Assembly (NCBI GenBank): GCA_029531795.1
Contig: JAPEIS010000008.1
Location: 1,240,001-1,304,000 of the forward strand
Length of the DNA stretch: 64,000 bases
From: Sclerotinia nivalis
Taxonomy: Eukaryota > Ascomycota > Leotiomycetes > Helotiales > Sclerotiniaceae
Direction of reading: 5' to 3'
In this document: positions 46,508-58,887 of the stretch, in pieces
How positions within the stretch are numbered: position 1 is the stretch's first letter
Layout of the letters: the number at the start of each line of letters is the position of its first letter
Translations under genes and position numbers: made by a program
Notes under the pieces: generated by a model
The model's database searches: none
Seen by the model: only the letters and a program-made list of their open reading frames with translations
Told to the model about the DNA's origin: nothing

Positions 46508-48943
46508 TCAAGCAAGCATATCCAGTTCCTCCCTATTACCATGCATCTCCTGCCCCTCTCTCTCATCAGCTTCCTCTTCCTCCAAAAATCCCAATCCACT
46601 ATCATATCTTCTCTTCTTTTTCTTTCCACTAGCAGCCACACCACCACTTGATCTTCTTGTCAATCCTGCATCCAAATATTGACCTTTCCTTACAACCAGA
46701 GCTTTAACCTTCACCCTTGAAGCTTCTCCAGCTTCCGTCTCACTAGACTCATCAACATCGCTCTCCACATATCCTCTTCCGATATCCATTATACCAGCGA
46801 GTTGTCTCCTCATTCCCTCAACCACCTTCTTTCCTCTTCTCTTTTCCTTATTGACTTCTCCCTTCAATTTCTCTGCGCAATTCTCGAGATCTTCGTTTTC
46901 AGTCTTCAAATCAGAGTTTTCTTGTCTCAAATTCTCAACGGCCTTTTGGGTGTTCTTCAAAATCAATGTCGTTCTTTCAAGCTCCTCTTGAAGATCTGCT
47001 ATGCGGTCATCGCGTTCCGTTAAATCTTCACTTATTTGACGATCAGAGAGAAATATTTGCCCCTCTTTCTCATCGAGGATATTTTGAAGTATAGTAGAAG
47101 CATTCAAAGCAGCTGTTAGTCTTGTCGAAAGTTCACCAACTATCATATTCTTCCCTTCAAGTTCCACAGCAAATGCATTCGCCCTGAAAATTTCACGTTG
47201 AAGTTGATCATCCAAATTGTGTATTCCACGTTTCAGATCATCCTCGACAGCTTGATGTTCTTTTTCGATCCTCTCAACTAGATTTTCCAATCCAGAGATC
47301 TCGCTTCGGTATCCATTTAGTGCATTTTGGAGACGTGAATTTGAGATTTCATTTTCGGCTACTTCTTTACTCATCCGAGAAACAGCAGTTGAAACAGCTG
47401 ACAATTCTTTCTGTACATCATGCAAAGCATCAATACGAGCGGTTAATTGTTGGCGAAGAATGATTTCTTGCTCATGATATTGGTCGATGGTTTTATCTTG
47501 TTTCTTTGCTTTCTCAACTAGATTCTTGAGTCGTTCAAGTAACATACTGAGGAGCTTATCATTTTCAAATCCTTCAGTTACTTCTCCAGGGGTGAGATAC
47601 TCAAGCTCGATTCTCGCTTTGCGGAATTGTTCGACGATGATTTTGATAGTTGCCTCAGGGTCGGTGGAGAAACCTAGAGAGGTTACCTCTGTTGAAAGAG
47701 CATTAAACGATGCTTCCTTTTCAAGAACCTGAGCCTGCGCAATAGTAAGAGTCGTGAGAACGGAGTCAAGCGCTGAGTCGAGGGTTGAGTTATCATGAGA
47801 TTGGTCCGATGAAATGTATGACGACAACTTTTGGGAAAGACGGTATTCATGATCTTTGTTCAGTGCCAAGGCAGAAGTGAGACTCTTGATCTCAGATTGT
47901 AAGTCAAGAAGTTGTGCTTCGAGCTTTGCATTAAGAGGATCCGGAAAGTTTGCTTGTGTCGAATTTGATGAGCAGGAAGGCTTTTGGGAGGATGTATCGG
48001 CTATTGTGGCAGGTGGCGACGGGAATGAAATGTTGTGCTGAACGGACGTGTTCATTAGGTCACCGGGCTTGGAGAAGGAGCCGTCAAAATTCATCATCTT
48101 ATGGTCGTCGTATGAAGAGCCGATTACCATGCCAGTATCATCATCCTGTCTGTTCAAGGTATTGTGATCTCCATCCACGCTCATATTCATATTCTGATCA
48201 TCATCGTCATCGAAATCAAATGGATCTTGAGTTCCCGTTTGCCAGTCATGGTGAGAATCCGAACGTTCTTCCTTCTGTGATAATTCTGCCTTAAGCTCTT
48301 GAATCTCTCTTTCCATTTCTTGAAATTTCTCCAGCATAGTAGGGTTTGGAAGAATATATGTGCCAGCCTCGAATCCTAATTGGCTTGCGACGTCATGCTC
48401 ATCCTGTATGCACTGTAACTCGTAGTCCTTTTCCTCCAATTCCTTTCTAAGTCGAAAAATCTCCGATTTCCTTGCTTTCGCCTCATGTTTTTTCTCCCAT
48501 TCGATCTTATTGGTTTCCTCACTTAATCCATTTCTCTTCATACGTCTCGTAACTCTGCCATCCAAAACTTGTCGTAGTGGGGCAAACTGTAATTCTCCGG
48601 AGAATGGCTCGTTGTCCTGCCGACGATCAAGTAGTAGTTTTACTGGTGCTGAATGTCGACGATTTGATTTCGCAGAAGAAAGAGAAGTCTTTCGAAAAGA
48701 TGGAGTTAATCCAGAAGATGTTTGAAGAAGATTTGGTCCTGGGTCAGAAAACCTTACCTTCTTCTTAGGTCTTCTTGATCTGGGTGTTGCGGGAGGAGGT
48801 ATTGATACTTCTATGGAACGCGATAAAGAAGCTTGGGAATTTGATCGTGATTGTATTTCTGCCCCATTACAACTTCTTCTTTTTCTCCGAAGAGCAATAG
48901 GTTGATCGTCCTCCATGGCCATTGTCATGTCGTTCTCCGCCAT
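46508..48943 (-). CDS. Large coiled-coil protein, probably nuclear, unknown function
   Basis: A single open frame of 811 residues from the first ATG (48941-48943, MAENDMTMAMEDDQPIALRR); the frame is open a little further upstream but without ATG. The N-terminus has basic clusters typical of nuclear localisation (ALRRKRRS, RSRRPKKKVRFSDPG). Residues 150-240 and about 330-720 are heptad-rich coiled coil (EIFRLRKELEEKDYELQCIQ; EHQAVEDDLKRGIHNLDDQL), split by an acidic Asp/Asn stretch. The C-terminus has a second basic patch (GKKKKRRYDSGLGFLEEEEA). Overall it looks like a structural protein of spindle, kinetochore or nuclear periphery; that is inference from architecture, and no family was recognised. 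There is no intron signal within the frame. Confidence 0.75.
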   Translation of the reverse strand: MAENDMTMAMEDDQPIALRRKRRSCNGAEIQSRSNSQASLSRSIEVSIPPPATPRSRRPKKKVRFSDPGPNLLQTSSGLTPSFRKTSLSSAKSNRRHSAPVKLLLDRRQDNEPFSGELQFAPLRQVLDGRVTRRMKRNGLSEETNKIEWEKKHEAKARKSEIFRLRKELEEKDYELQCIQDEHDVASQLGFEAGTYILPNPTMLEKFQEMEREIQELKAELSQKEERSDSHHDWQTGTQDPFDFDDDDDQNMNMSVDGDHNTLNRQDDDTGMVIGSSYDDHKMMNFDGSFSKPGDLMNTSVQHNISFPSPPATIADTSSQKPSCSSNSTQANFPDPLNAKLEAQLLDLQSEIKSLTSALALNKDHEYRLSQKLSSYISSDQSHDNSTLDSALDSVLTTLTIAQAQVLEKEASFNALSTEVTSLGFSTDPEATIKIIVEQFRKARIELEYLTPGEVTEGFENDKLLSMLLERLKNLVEKAKKQDKTIDQYHEQEIILRQQLTARIDALHDVQKELSAVSTAVSRMSKEVAENEISNSRLQNALNGYRSEISGLENLVERIEKEHQAVEDDLKRGIHNLDDQLQREIFRANAFAVELEGKNMIVGELSTRLTAALNASTILQNILDEKEGQIFLSDRQISEDLTERDDRIADLQEELERTTLILKNTQKAVENLRQENSDLKTENEDLENCAEKLKGEVNKEKRRGKKVVEGMRRQLAGIMDIGRGYVESDVDESSETEAGEASRVKVKALVVRKGQYLDAGLTRRSSGGVAASGKKKKRRYDSGLGFLEEEEADEREGQEMHGNREELDMLA

Positions 48944-50572
48944 GCCTTCGATATACCTATGTTTATTTACCTTGATCAACAACCAAATTTCCTATTTCTG
49001 CGGAAAACAAAGTGAATACTGCACAGTGTATTGTGTATCGAATTGTAAGGAAATGCTCAATGCTTCATAGAATCATGAACAAAAAATACAAAGCAAGAAT
49101 CGAGTCGCGACATGGGTTGAAATTGTATTAAAGGGAAAAAGGTTGATGGATGGATGGATATTTTCCATTCATATATTTGTTCGAAATCAACATAAGTTTA
49201 ATTGTTTACATTCTACCGTATTAGTCTTAGCGTAGTCGTTTCTTTTTTTCGAGTACCCCACAGTATCAAAAGTTTGGTTGGATGACAGAGCGACAAGTTG
49301 ATGAACACGAAAAAAAAGCGTGATGGGATACAGCTTGGTAGCATGGTGTGTTGACTCATGAGTGGAGAGTCAAACGGCTTTTAAGGTAGCAGTCAACCCA
49401 ATGAACCCAGTGAGCCTTTAGAACTCTCTCTCCATGGTACTGTTCGTCCGTTACTACCCGTTACTACAGGGCTGCAGCTGGATCCACGATATTAGTTCAT
49501 ACGGGCTGTCGGTGTCAAGAGCATGGGGTAAAAGCTTCGATGACTCCACCGAAATTTCCGAATGTTCAATGTCTAATCCTTGTACAGGATTTTTGAAGGG
49601 TATTTCGATGTTAACGATATTGATGTCGTTGGGAATAGAAGAGAAAATGGTGAAAGGGGTTTAAATCCGACAGATTTCTACTTCTTACCCCGCTGGATAA
49701 GCTTCGGAAAATTGATTTCTAGTGAAATCCTGAACATCTGACTCTAGATTAGGTCATAATAGGAATCGGTTGGTGGGATGTCCCTTCCAATGAACTAAGT
49801 GGTTTAGGCGTACCTACATTGGCGTTGGGTATTGCCCTGCAGACATGACGCGTGTCTGCTAAAATTTCATCCAGCTGAACTCGACATGCAGCTTTGAATT
49901 ATAAAATTTTCTATTGGGGTAAATTCGTTACGGTCCAGAGGAGTCTTCGCCTCAGACCAAAGCTCTCGCTCGTAGGGCTACAATCATCTAATCACCCTCG
50001 CCCACATTCCCAGATCTACTACTTGTATATGCATCAGTACCCACAACAAAAGATCTATTTTCCTATTGAACCTTGCTAGAAGCAAGTTCAAGATCCATAA
50101 CTTTATTTGCAGTTGCTTGGGAGACTTCATTCTAGATGGTCTACATGATTCGCAATCTATGTACGCTAACATTGCCATCAGCGGCCTATTATTGGCGGCT
50201 CGCTAGATTGGTAGTGTCTCGCCCACCTCTCTCCTGGCTTTAAGATAGAGACGGTACATGTATTCTTCACTTTTGCTCTCATCCATGTTGCTGAAGAAAA
50301 AACTGTTTTGGGCTCAAGATTCGGAGTTCTCATTTTTCCTGTTTTGATTGGCGTAAAGCCCACGAATGATGAGCTAAATGATCATGATATATCATTGCTG
50401 CTCCTCTAATGTAAAGCTATCCAATACTGCAACATCTATCTATATTACACAAAGGAGGAAAACCCCCCTGTGTTAAAAAAACCGTAAGAATAACAAGAAA
50501 AAGCCAACCCATAACCACAAAACCACGAAATGACAAAATAACAAAATGAAGAAAACCCCCCTCCCTAAACCA
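48944..50572. other. Intergenic region
   Basis: It holds the 5' flank of the minus-strand coiled-coil gene and the 3' flank of the minus-strand caspase-like gene. I see no gene, tRNA or notable repeat. Confidence 0.5.
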
Positions 50573-53179
50573 TCAAACCCAACTTTCGGGCTGTTTCACA
50601 AAACCATACACCCCTAGCTGATAAGGATTCCTCTGATCGCGATACGGGAACCGACGACACAAAAACCATTTCGCGATCCAATTTGGGGAGTCCGCCAACG
50701 GCTCCCCTAAGTTCCAATAATAGGCTGTTCGTTCCGAACCGCTTTTTGCAATCGCTTTCATAGCTTGATCCTTGGATGTTTCTAGAAAATCGTTCCAATC
50801 GTAGGGTGCTGACTTGCGTATGTAATTTTTCAGATGACGTTTCTCCGATGTAAGCCATTTGTAAATTCTGTCTGCTTCTTTCTGTGTTTGGGATAAGCAT
50901 TAATTTGTTGAATGTTGGTAGAATCTGAAGTAGATACTTACATCCATCAAAGTAAAAGTTTCAGCATCCATTTTTAAATGATTCATAAGGTCTTTTTTGG
51001 TTCGAGACATCCCCAGTGGAAGCAGCGGTGCAGTTGAAGTTCGATTTCTTCCATGACTTAGTCTTTTTGTGTTTTGAGTCTCGCCATCCTTGACCTGCGA
51101 ACCCCAATTACCATGCATATTCTTTCCTGTTCCCGTCACAGACTCAACCTTTCTGCAAAACATCTCAACATCTTGTATTAATTCTTCTCTCTCTGCCGAC
51201 ATCTTTTGACATACCGTAAACCTGACATTGTCCTTTCCATGCGTCAAGCTCTTCTCTTCACCTATCTCCCAATGGCCGATTTCTGGAGCTTGATGAATGT
51301 TCTCGAATGATTCCGGTCGTGCTGGCCGTTGTGGCTTTGCTTTTAATGGCGAGTAAGAATTGTTTTCAATGGACTTCCTTTTCAATGAATTGGTTATGGG
51401 CCGCTCATTTATTCCCAGTTTTTCTCTCGTAATACCTACCAGACTGATGGCGGCATGGCGTTCTAAACAAACCCACATTGGAGTTGGAATTGCCACAAGT
51501 ATCAACGTTGAGAAGCTGCCAAACCCGGCTTCAATGGCGACGGAGTTGGCAACAATCGGCATCATGCGAAGCCAGTCGGCAAACAAATCGGCAGACAAGT
51601 CGGAGCTTAGATCTTCCTTGAGTCTAACACTTAGGAGGATCCTGGGAAATTGTTGCTCGGTGGAGAGAAGGCTGGATATAGAGGACGGGCTAGATCTTTC
51701 TCCCGAATCTGCCATTGCATTGGTCGAAAGTGAAGCGGAGCTAGCCGTTCCAGTGGATTGTATTGGACTTATTGTCGGAACTATAGATCTCGGTTTCACA
51801 GAAAGCTGTATACTGGAGGGCAAGGCTATATTCTGGGTCAGAACAATATGCAGTGGAGCTTTCTGCAACTCCCTCCCAGCAGGCATCCAATTCTGAATTC
51901 GACATAATACTCTGTTATACAGCACAGCTGCGGTAAATTTAGGATGTGAACTCAACAAACGCAGTTCTGTTGTCAGAGCATGTGTAAACGAGTGAGGTCC
52001 AACACCATTCGCAACATCATTAAACCCACAAGCCGCAATAAGCTCTGTCGTTCCATAGCCGTCTCCTGTGTTTGCAGTGCCCGAGGAGCAACAGTCAAGT
52101 AACAGTAGAACATCAGATTGTGCTTCTTCTAGCGAATTTTGAATGCCGCTCCATTTGACCATGTTGTAGCTCGGGTCTCGAGAATTTGAACGACTGCACA
52201 GGTAGTCAGCTTCCAGAATGAGGGTAGCAATAATTTCCAACTAAAATTTATAACCAAAAGGCAAATTCCGCCATCTAAGATCACCCAAAAGCCATTTTGA
52301 ATTTGACCAATGTGAGGTTTTTAGAACTTCAAGTCGAAATTCGACATGAGAAAGCAAAAATTTGTCAAACTATCAATTGAATCCATGTTTTGGCAAGAAC
52401 ATGGATACTGAAATATCACATTGTAAAATGGATTCCTCTTGAATCAAGTCCACATCACCCGAATTCAGAAACCCCTGCATTCCGGATTTGAAGGTTTTCC
52501 CTGTCTGAAAGAAACTAGAATCTTTCCAACAAATTGGATGTTCTAAGCGGTTTGGCTATCAGAAATAGATAGGATACTTCAAATAAATTAAATATCTTGA
52601 ACCAACCGAACATCGAAATGAATTGAACATTATCGAATGTTTCCAATGTAATAAGCAAATTCAACATAGACAATGGAATCAGGTATCCCTCACTGTCAGA
52701 ATGGAGCTTATAACTTACCTCGCCCAACATGACTGTCGATTCTGAGCCAACATGCCATGTCCACCATAATACACGATTTTCAAATCCTCCTTGCTGTCCC
52801 CGCCTACTTCAACAAAATCCAGAATCTTCTGATTCAACCTTTTGTGACTCCCCGTACTAGGTATGCACCAGATTTCGAGTTCAAAGTTATAGATGGAGGC
52901 TAAAACCACGCCTAATTCGTGAACCTCGATGGAAACAGGTAACTGTGGATCTTCGTCTTCCCATAAGAGGAGAAGCGCGTACACTCGAGTATATTTAATT
53001 TGTTCGTCGTTCGGATAAGCTGCATTGGCAGCTTTCTGCAACTTTTCCCCGAAATCCTGTAGTGTGATATGGTAATGTAATTGGCTCAGATCGCAAGGCT
53101 GAAATGAAGGGGCACATTTTCCACATAAGCCAGTGGTAGATGTCACACCATCTCCATCATTCACTTCAGTGTGGTCCAT
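50573..53179 (-). CDS. Caspase-like (peptidase C14 fold) protein
   Basis: Three exons on the minus strand: 52719-53179, 50942-52193 and 50573-50881, giving 673 residues in one frame. Introns are 525 nt (52194-52718, GTAAGT...GTGCAG) and 60 nt (50882-50941, GTAAGT...CACAG). The start is the first ATG in frame (53177-53179, MDHTEVNDGDG). The caspase-type core is at about 60-260: catalytic His141 in KIVYYGGHGM, and Cys189 in LLLLDCCSSGTA, equivalent to the DSCHSG motif of metacaspases. The FNDVANGVGPHSFTHALTTE stretch also fits the family. The middle (270-560) is Ser/Pro-rich with one hydrophobic stretch. The C-terminus (EADRIYKWLTSEKRHLKNY) is basic and Trp-rich. Such domains in fungi occur alone or fused to NLRs and are thought to act in regulated cell death. 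Substrate and activity are unknown. Confidence 0.75.
52194..52718 (-). other. Unusually long intron (525 nt) in the caspase-like gene
   Basis: Canonical GTAAGT donor and TGTGCAG acceptor. Removal joins NRQSCWA to SRSNSRDPSYNMVKWSGIQ in frame, which fits the spacing between catalytic His and Cys. It is about ten times longer than most introns in this window, and I see no extra exon in it. Confidence 0.6.
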
Positions 53180-53832
53180 TTTCCCATTCGTTATTGGGTA
53201 TGGAAGATAACTGATAAGATGAGTTGTATCCAGCAAAGAGAAAGAGGATTGAGATTTGTGCGGAGCCTCATCCCACGGAGCACTTAGGATCAGTAGGTAG
53301 GATTGGACCAGATCTGAATGCTGTGTATGCGTGTAACCTTAATCCTGTCGGGCATTTGAATACCTACGTATCCTTGATGCCCATGAACACCAAAGGAGAT
53401 ATAATGAAAAGAATACTGGGTGAATACAAGTGACTTGTAAATTATCAAGATTGACTGAAGGGGTCACAGTTGCGCAATATAATGCTGAATCGACGAAGGT
53501 AAACATGATGAAAAATTCTTAATTGACCTTGACAAAGTAGAGCAAAGAAGCATCGTAACTTACCTGGGAACTCGAACTAGGTATACTTGAGTATACTTGA
53601 GTTATACTTGAGTATTCATAACCTAACCCCCACTTTCCCCATACAGAATCCCCCCACCTAAGGTCCTCCCCTCCATTGAAATCAGGCTGAAGACAAATTT
53701 ACCCCTCCTTCCTCATATGACCTCACCAATTTCCTTCTCGTAAGAAAATCTTCATTTCTACGACTTTGAAATTTCTTACATTGATCTACTCCTTTATCCT
53801 CTACTCCTTAACTATCAAAATAAACCTCAAAA
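53180..53832. promoter_or_regulatory. Divergent promoter region, caspase-like gene / aldose epimerase
   Basis: The two flanking genes point away from each other. It contains an 11-bp-type tandem TATACTTGAGT (three units, 53582-53614) and a pyrimidine-rich stretch (53630-53830) like the leaders of other fungal housekeeping genes. Confidence 0.45.
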
Positions 53833-54950
53833 ATGCCTCTTGAAGCAGATTTCGAATTCCTTCCCTTGGGAGCCATCATTCAAACTTTCCTAGTCCCCAC
53901 TAAAGACAAGCCATTAAATATCGTCCAATCGTTTCCCACCGCAGAGCTGTACCAAAAATACAACCAACCATTTTTTGGTGAAACGATCGGACGAGTTGCA
54001 AATCGTATTTCGAATGCGAAAATTAATTCCTTGAATGGAAAATCCTATGCTCTTGCGCAGAATAATGGTGTGAACGCTTTACATGGAGGAATAAATGGAT
54101 GGGGTAAACGGGTTTGGCGAGGTCCGAAATTGGTTGGTACGAGACAGATTCCTGGCGTTGAGGAATTGGAGGGAGGAGAAAGTGTGCAGTTTACGTTGAA
54201 GGATGAGGATGGAGAAGAGGGGTATCCAGGCACTTTGGACGTTAGTGTGGTTTATACGACTGGAAAACAGAAGGTTGATGGCAAGGAAATTAGAGTCTTG
54301 GCTATGGAATATGAGGTTAAATTGGTGGATGATGGAAAGGGAGTTGAGGAGACGGTTGTTAATGTTACAAACCATTCGTAAGTAATTTTCATTTTCAGGA
54401 ACTAGTGTTATGATTATCGGGAAAAGAACTAATTTGATATCATAACAGGTATTTCAATCTAAGTGGCAAATCGACAATCGAAGGTACACAAGTTGCATTA
54501 TGTACAAACGAATACTTACCAGTTGACGATGGAGGAATTCCTACTTCGGGACCAAAACCATATGAGAGCATTACACCCAACAAAGAGTTCACATTGGGAC
54601 CGGAGGAGCCAAATGTTGATGATTGCTTCATCGTAGATACGAAATCCGAGTCAATTCCACTCGACACACGGTCTTCTCCTCTCACCACATTGGTAAAAGC
54701 TTCTCATCCAGAAACTGGTATTCATCTAGAAGTTTTGAGCACGGAACCCGCATTCCAATTTTATACCGGAAAATATATCGATGTACCAGCGGTTGAGGGA
54801 CTCGAGGCGAGAGGAGCAAGAAGTGGTTTCTGTGTTGAGCCAAGTCGATATGTTAATGCGATCAATGAGGATAAATGGAGAGGACAAGTATTGCTCAAGA
54901 AGGGAGAAGTATATGGCAGCAGAGTCGTTTATAGGGCTTGGTCTGAATAA
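53833..54950 (+). CDS. Aldose 1-epimerase (galactose mutarotase family)
   Basis: Two exons, 53833-54377 and 54449-54950, intron 71 nt (GTAAGT...AACAG), 348 residues. It interconverts alpha and beta anomers of hexoses such as galactose and glucose in the cytosol, feeding the Leloir pathway and general sugar use. Family hallmarks are in order: FFGETIGRVANRIS, NALHGG with the active-site His84, VNVTNHSYFNLSG with His181 (created across the splice junction), VDDGGIPTSG, and GFCVEPSRYVNA with the catalytic-base Glu at about 312. Length is normal for the family and no signal peptide is present. The start ATG is preceded by AAAATAAACCTCAAAA, a good fungal context. Confidence 0.92.
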
Positions 54951-55672
54951 GGAACTCGACTTTTGGATACCAAATGGGAGGTTTTTGAGGCAACATTCTA
55001 AGTGTAAAAGTTAAGATTTGGCTCGTACTTAATTTGAGCTTTTATCAGTACAAATACCATAGCATTATTAGTATTTTATTTCGAGTCAGTTCAAGGAGAT
55101 GCATGTCATGTGAAGGATCCGGTAAAACATAGCTCTAATTTCGAGTTTCTTGTTTGCATTCAAAGCTCACAATCGAAAGGCCGAGAACGGTCACGTGTAT
55201 CCATGTAGTGGGATGGACCTCGGCATCCGGAGTCGGCGGTAAATGCAACCGGTCAGTTCTTCACATGCTAAATACGACACAGCGACCAATCATATGTGAA
55301 GAGGTTGTAAGATCGAGTGCACATGAGGTGTTTCCAGAAGGCAGGTGATACGATTTAGATATAAAAGATGGAGAAAATCCGGGGTGAGCATAATTTAAAG
55401 GCATATTAAATTAGTTGGTAACGGAAAACGGGGTGCAGCTGAATCAAGAAATGCATGCGATGTTTGCTTAGAGTGAGTGACATGTGAAAGGGAAAACGAA
55501 AGCGAGTAGAACTCTCCGAACAATCAATAAAACATCTCATTCTCTAAACTTCACTTACTTCACTTCTTATTCACTTACTCTCTTGTTCTCTTGTTCTTCC
55601 TATACTATATAGAATCAATAAACATATTGTATAACACATAACCATACAACACAAATCAACTCATTAAGAAAT
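54951..55672. other. Intergenic region between two plus-strand genes
   Basis: 3' flank of the epimerase, then the promoter of the acyl-CoA dehydrogenase gene with a CT-rich block (55530-55610). Nothing else was seen. Confidence 0.5.
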
Positions 55673-57437
55673 ATGTCGAAGACTTTCAGTCAAAGCGATG
55701 TTGCATCGCACAATAAGCCTGATGATCTCTACATCATCGTAGATGAAGATGTTTACGATCTCACCAAATTCCAAGACGACCATCCAGGAGGCAAAAAGAT
55801 CCTCACAAGAGTCGCTGGGAAAGATGCCTCGAAGCAATTCTGGAAATATCATAATGAAGGTATCCTTAAGAAATATAAGGCAAAGCTACAAGTTGGATCA
55901 TTAGACACAAAGAAAGCCGCTGCACCACCAACGCCACCCGCCACTCCTCCACCAGCAAAAGAAGCAGTTAAACCGCAGGCCGAAAGTGGTGCGGTTGTGC
56001 CGACTCCAGCGAATGATGCTAAACAGGCCGTGGAGGAATCGGAACCGTTGGATCCGTATGGTGATTTGATTCCATTTGGAGATCCATCATGGTATCAGGG
56101 TGTAGGTTTTCCATCTTTCATGAATCTGCGAATAATACTAATGAGATAATAGTACCACTCACCATATTTCAATGAAACCCACGCTGCTCTCCGTGCAGAA
56201 ATCCGCGAATGGGTATCTGCCGAAATCGAACCAAATGTTGGTGAATGGGATGAAGCCCGAAAGGTTCCTGATGAAATATATAAACAAATGGGAACTCGAG
56301 GATATCTAGCTGGTTTGATGGGTATGCATTATCCAACTCAATATACTGAGAATAGGATCAAGAGTGTGCCACCTGAGAAATGGGATTTATTCCATGAGAT
56401 GCTTCTTACCGACGAATTGTCCCGTGCGGCAAGTGGTGGGTTTGTTTGGAATGTTATTGGAGGATTCGGAATTGGTTGTCCGCCATTGGTTAAATTCGGA
56501 AAGAAACCTTTGGTAGAGAGAATTCTGCCAGGCATATTGAATGGTGACAAGAGGATTTGTTTGGCTATTACTGAGCCAGATGCTGGTTCTGATGTTGCCA
56601 ATTTGACCTGTGAGGCAAAGTTGACAGAAGATGGGAAACATTATATTGTTAATGGTGAGAAGAAATGGATCACCAACGGTGTTTGGTGTGATTATTTCAC
56701 CACTGCTGTTAGAACTGGAAAGGAGGGTATGAATGGAGTTAGTGTTCTTCTTATTGAGAGATCGGCTGGTGGTGTTAGCACCAGAAAGATGGACTGTCAA
56801 GGTGTTTGGTCTAGTGGAACTACATATATCACATTTGAGGATGTGAAGGTTCCAGTTGAGAATCTCATTGGAAAGGAGAACCAGGGATTTAAAGGTACAT
56901 TTCATCCTCCTCCTCTCTTTAGCATCTACTAACATTATTATAGTCATCATGACAAACTTCAACCACGAAAGAATCGGTATAATTATCCAATGTCTCCGCT
57001 TCTCCCGTGTCTGCTACGAAGAGAGCGTAAAATACGCCCACAAACGTCGCACCTTTGGCAAGAAACTCATCGATCACCCGGTCATTCGTCTTAAGCTCGC
57101 TCACATGGCTCGTCAAATTGAAGCCTCCTATTCTTGGCTCGAATCCCTCATTTACCAATGTTCGAAGATGGGAGAGACAGAAGCTATGTTAAGACTAGGT
57201 GGACCAATCGCAAGTCTCAAGGCCCAAGCTACAGTCACCTTTGAATTCTGTGCAAGAGAAGCGAGTCAAATTTTCGGAGGTCTGAGTTATAGTCGTGGTG
57301 GTCAGGGTGGAAAAGTCGAGAGACTTTATAGGGATGTGAGGGCCTATGCTATTCCGGGTGGAAGTGAGGAGATTATGCTCGATTTGAGTATCAGACAGAG
57401 TTTGAGGGTAGGAAAGGCGCTGGGTATGAAGTTGTAG
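55673..57437 (+). CDS. Cytochrome b5 - acyl-CoA dehydrogenase fusion
   Basis: Three exons, 55673-56101, 56153-56894 and 56944-57437 (introns 51 and 49 nt), 554 residues. Residues 1-75 form a cytochrome b5 haem domain with both haem ligands: His37 in HPGGKK and His60 in FWKYHNEG. A Pro/Ala linker (about 80-130) follows. Residues 140-554 are a complete acyl-CoA dehydrogenase: helical N-terminal domain, FAD-binding ITEPDAGSD and KKWITNG, then NFNHERIG and the C-terminal GGLSYSRGGQGGKVERLYRD. The position of the MCAD-type catalytic Glu (usually YEGT) reads IPGGSEEIM, so the base must lie elsewhere or be one of the adjacent Glu. The family oxidises acyl-CoA at C2-C3, passing electrons from FAD; the haem domain could be an internal acceptor. 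There is no clear PTS1 (ends GMKL) and no mitochondrial presequence. Confidence 0.92.
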
Positions 57438-58887
57438 AGGGGAATATGATTTGAGGCGGGAACAGATTGTAATTTCGTCGTGGTGTTGGTAGAAGGAAGA
57501 TAAAATGAAGTTTTGTGTATATTATTGGCTTGCATCAAGATTGATGCTTTGCGTTTTGGTATTGGGATCGGTGCTTGGGATTGGAGGATTTAGGGATTTA
57601 AGGAGAATAACATTACATTATACTTACAAATTGGATTTTGATATAGTCTAGAACTTTCATTGCATCTAGAACTATACCCAGTGTCTCAGAATATAAGGTA
57701 GGGTAATGTAAGATAAGATGAGAGTTTCTCGGGAAATTTGAGTATGGTGATGTGAGGTGATAGAATAGAATAGAATAAATAGATGGAGAAGCTGGGGATG
57801 AGTGAGTGAGTGAGGGAGGGAGGGAGGTAGGTTTGGATTGTCTTTGTCTATCTGTGGTGGAGGGAAGTTTGGGAATTTGAAATTTGTTTGGTGAGAGAGA
57901 GGGAGAGAGGAGGTGCGAAATGGATATTTGGCAGATCTGCAACAAAAGATTTAGGGAGGTTAGGATGCACGTGATATGTTCTGGGAGGTTTTTTGGGCAT
58001 GGATTTTTGAGTGCCTTTTCTTTTGAGTTATGATATCTTCATCTATATATCAAGATTAAGATCAAGATCATCAATACGATGGAAAGTAGTATATTTAATT
58101 TCTGTTGTGCATTTATGATCGTGATGTTGATTGATTGTCTGTTCTTTGCTATTGATTCTTTTTTTCTAGCATGGTTCACATGTCTCGCATCAATGTGTCT
58201 GGAGAATTGGAGGACTAGTCGTCCTAGGTATACTTTACATAGCAACCTCATAATTTCTTTGTCGAATCTACATAAAATATATGGAGTATATCAGGCTTTC
58301 CTCCTGCTACTGACTAGGTTGATGTAGATCCCAGTCGGATGCTTACCAAATATACCAAGTTTTTCTTTTCTCAACAAACTTTTAGCGGAGGAAAAGAAAC
58401 TGGAACATGAATCGAGCTAATGACTTGATTTCAGTTGGAGGCAAAGCCAAGGGAAAGTACATATTCTATGTTTGTCCATTCAATATATACATTTATTAAG
58501 TTTCCCTTCATTCTTCACATAGTACATGCCGCGTTCTCGCTTCCTCACTTCCTTTCGTCGCTTGGAGGAAACTAGAGGAACGGAACATTCTCCGGTTACC
58601 TATGCAAATCTTGATATCTGTAGGAATGTTATTTTCATTCCGAGGGTACTACACAATCTCTAATGGGCTGAAGGCAAAACAAAACAGTGGCTATAGCAAC
58701 ACTTAGCTAGAGTCCAGAAGTCTCATGAGCAAATATGAAGAACATAAGAATGTGTTCTAACCCTGCCTCCCATAATCTCATTCTTCCAATTATCTTATTA
58801 TATTGCATTTTATTCAGTCACTCGTTTCTCCTCATTTCATTTTTTTTCATCTCCTTCGTTCCTTCATCCATTTGAAGATAATCCATA
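57438..58887. other. Intergenic region
   Basis: No supported gene. It contains a (GTGA)/(GGGA) microsatellite near 57799-57827, and GAGA runs around 57895. The last 150 bases are TC-rich leader-like sequence before the GH16 gene. Confidence 0.5.

Noticed and set aside
51360..51896. 178-residue plus-strand frame
   Set aside because: Antisense shadow of exon 2 of the caspase-like gene.
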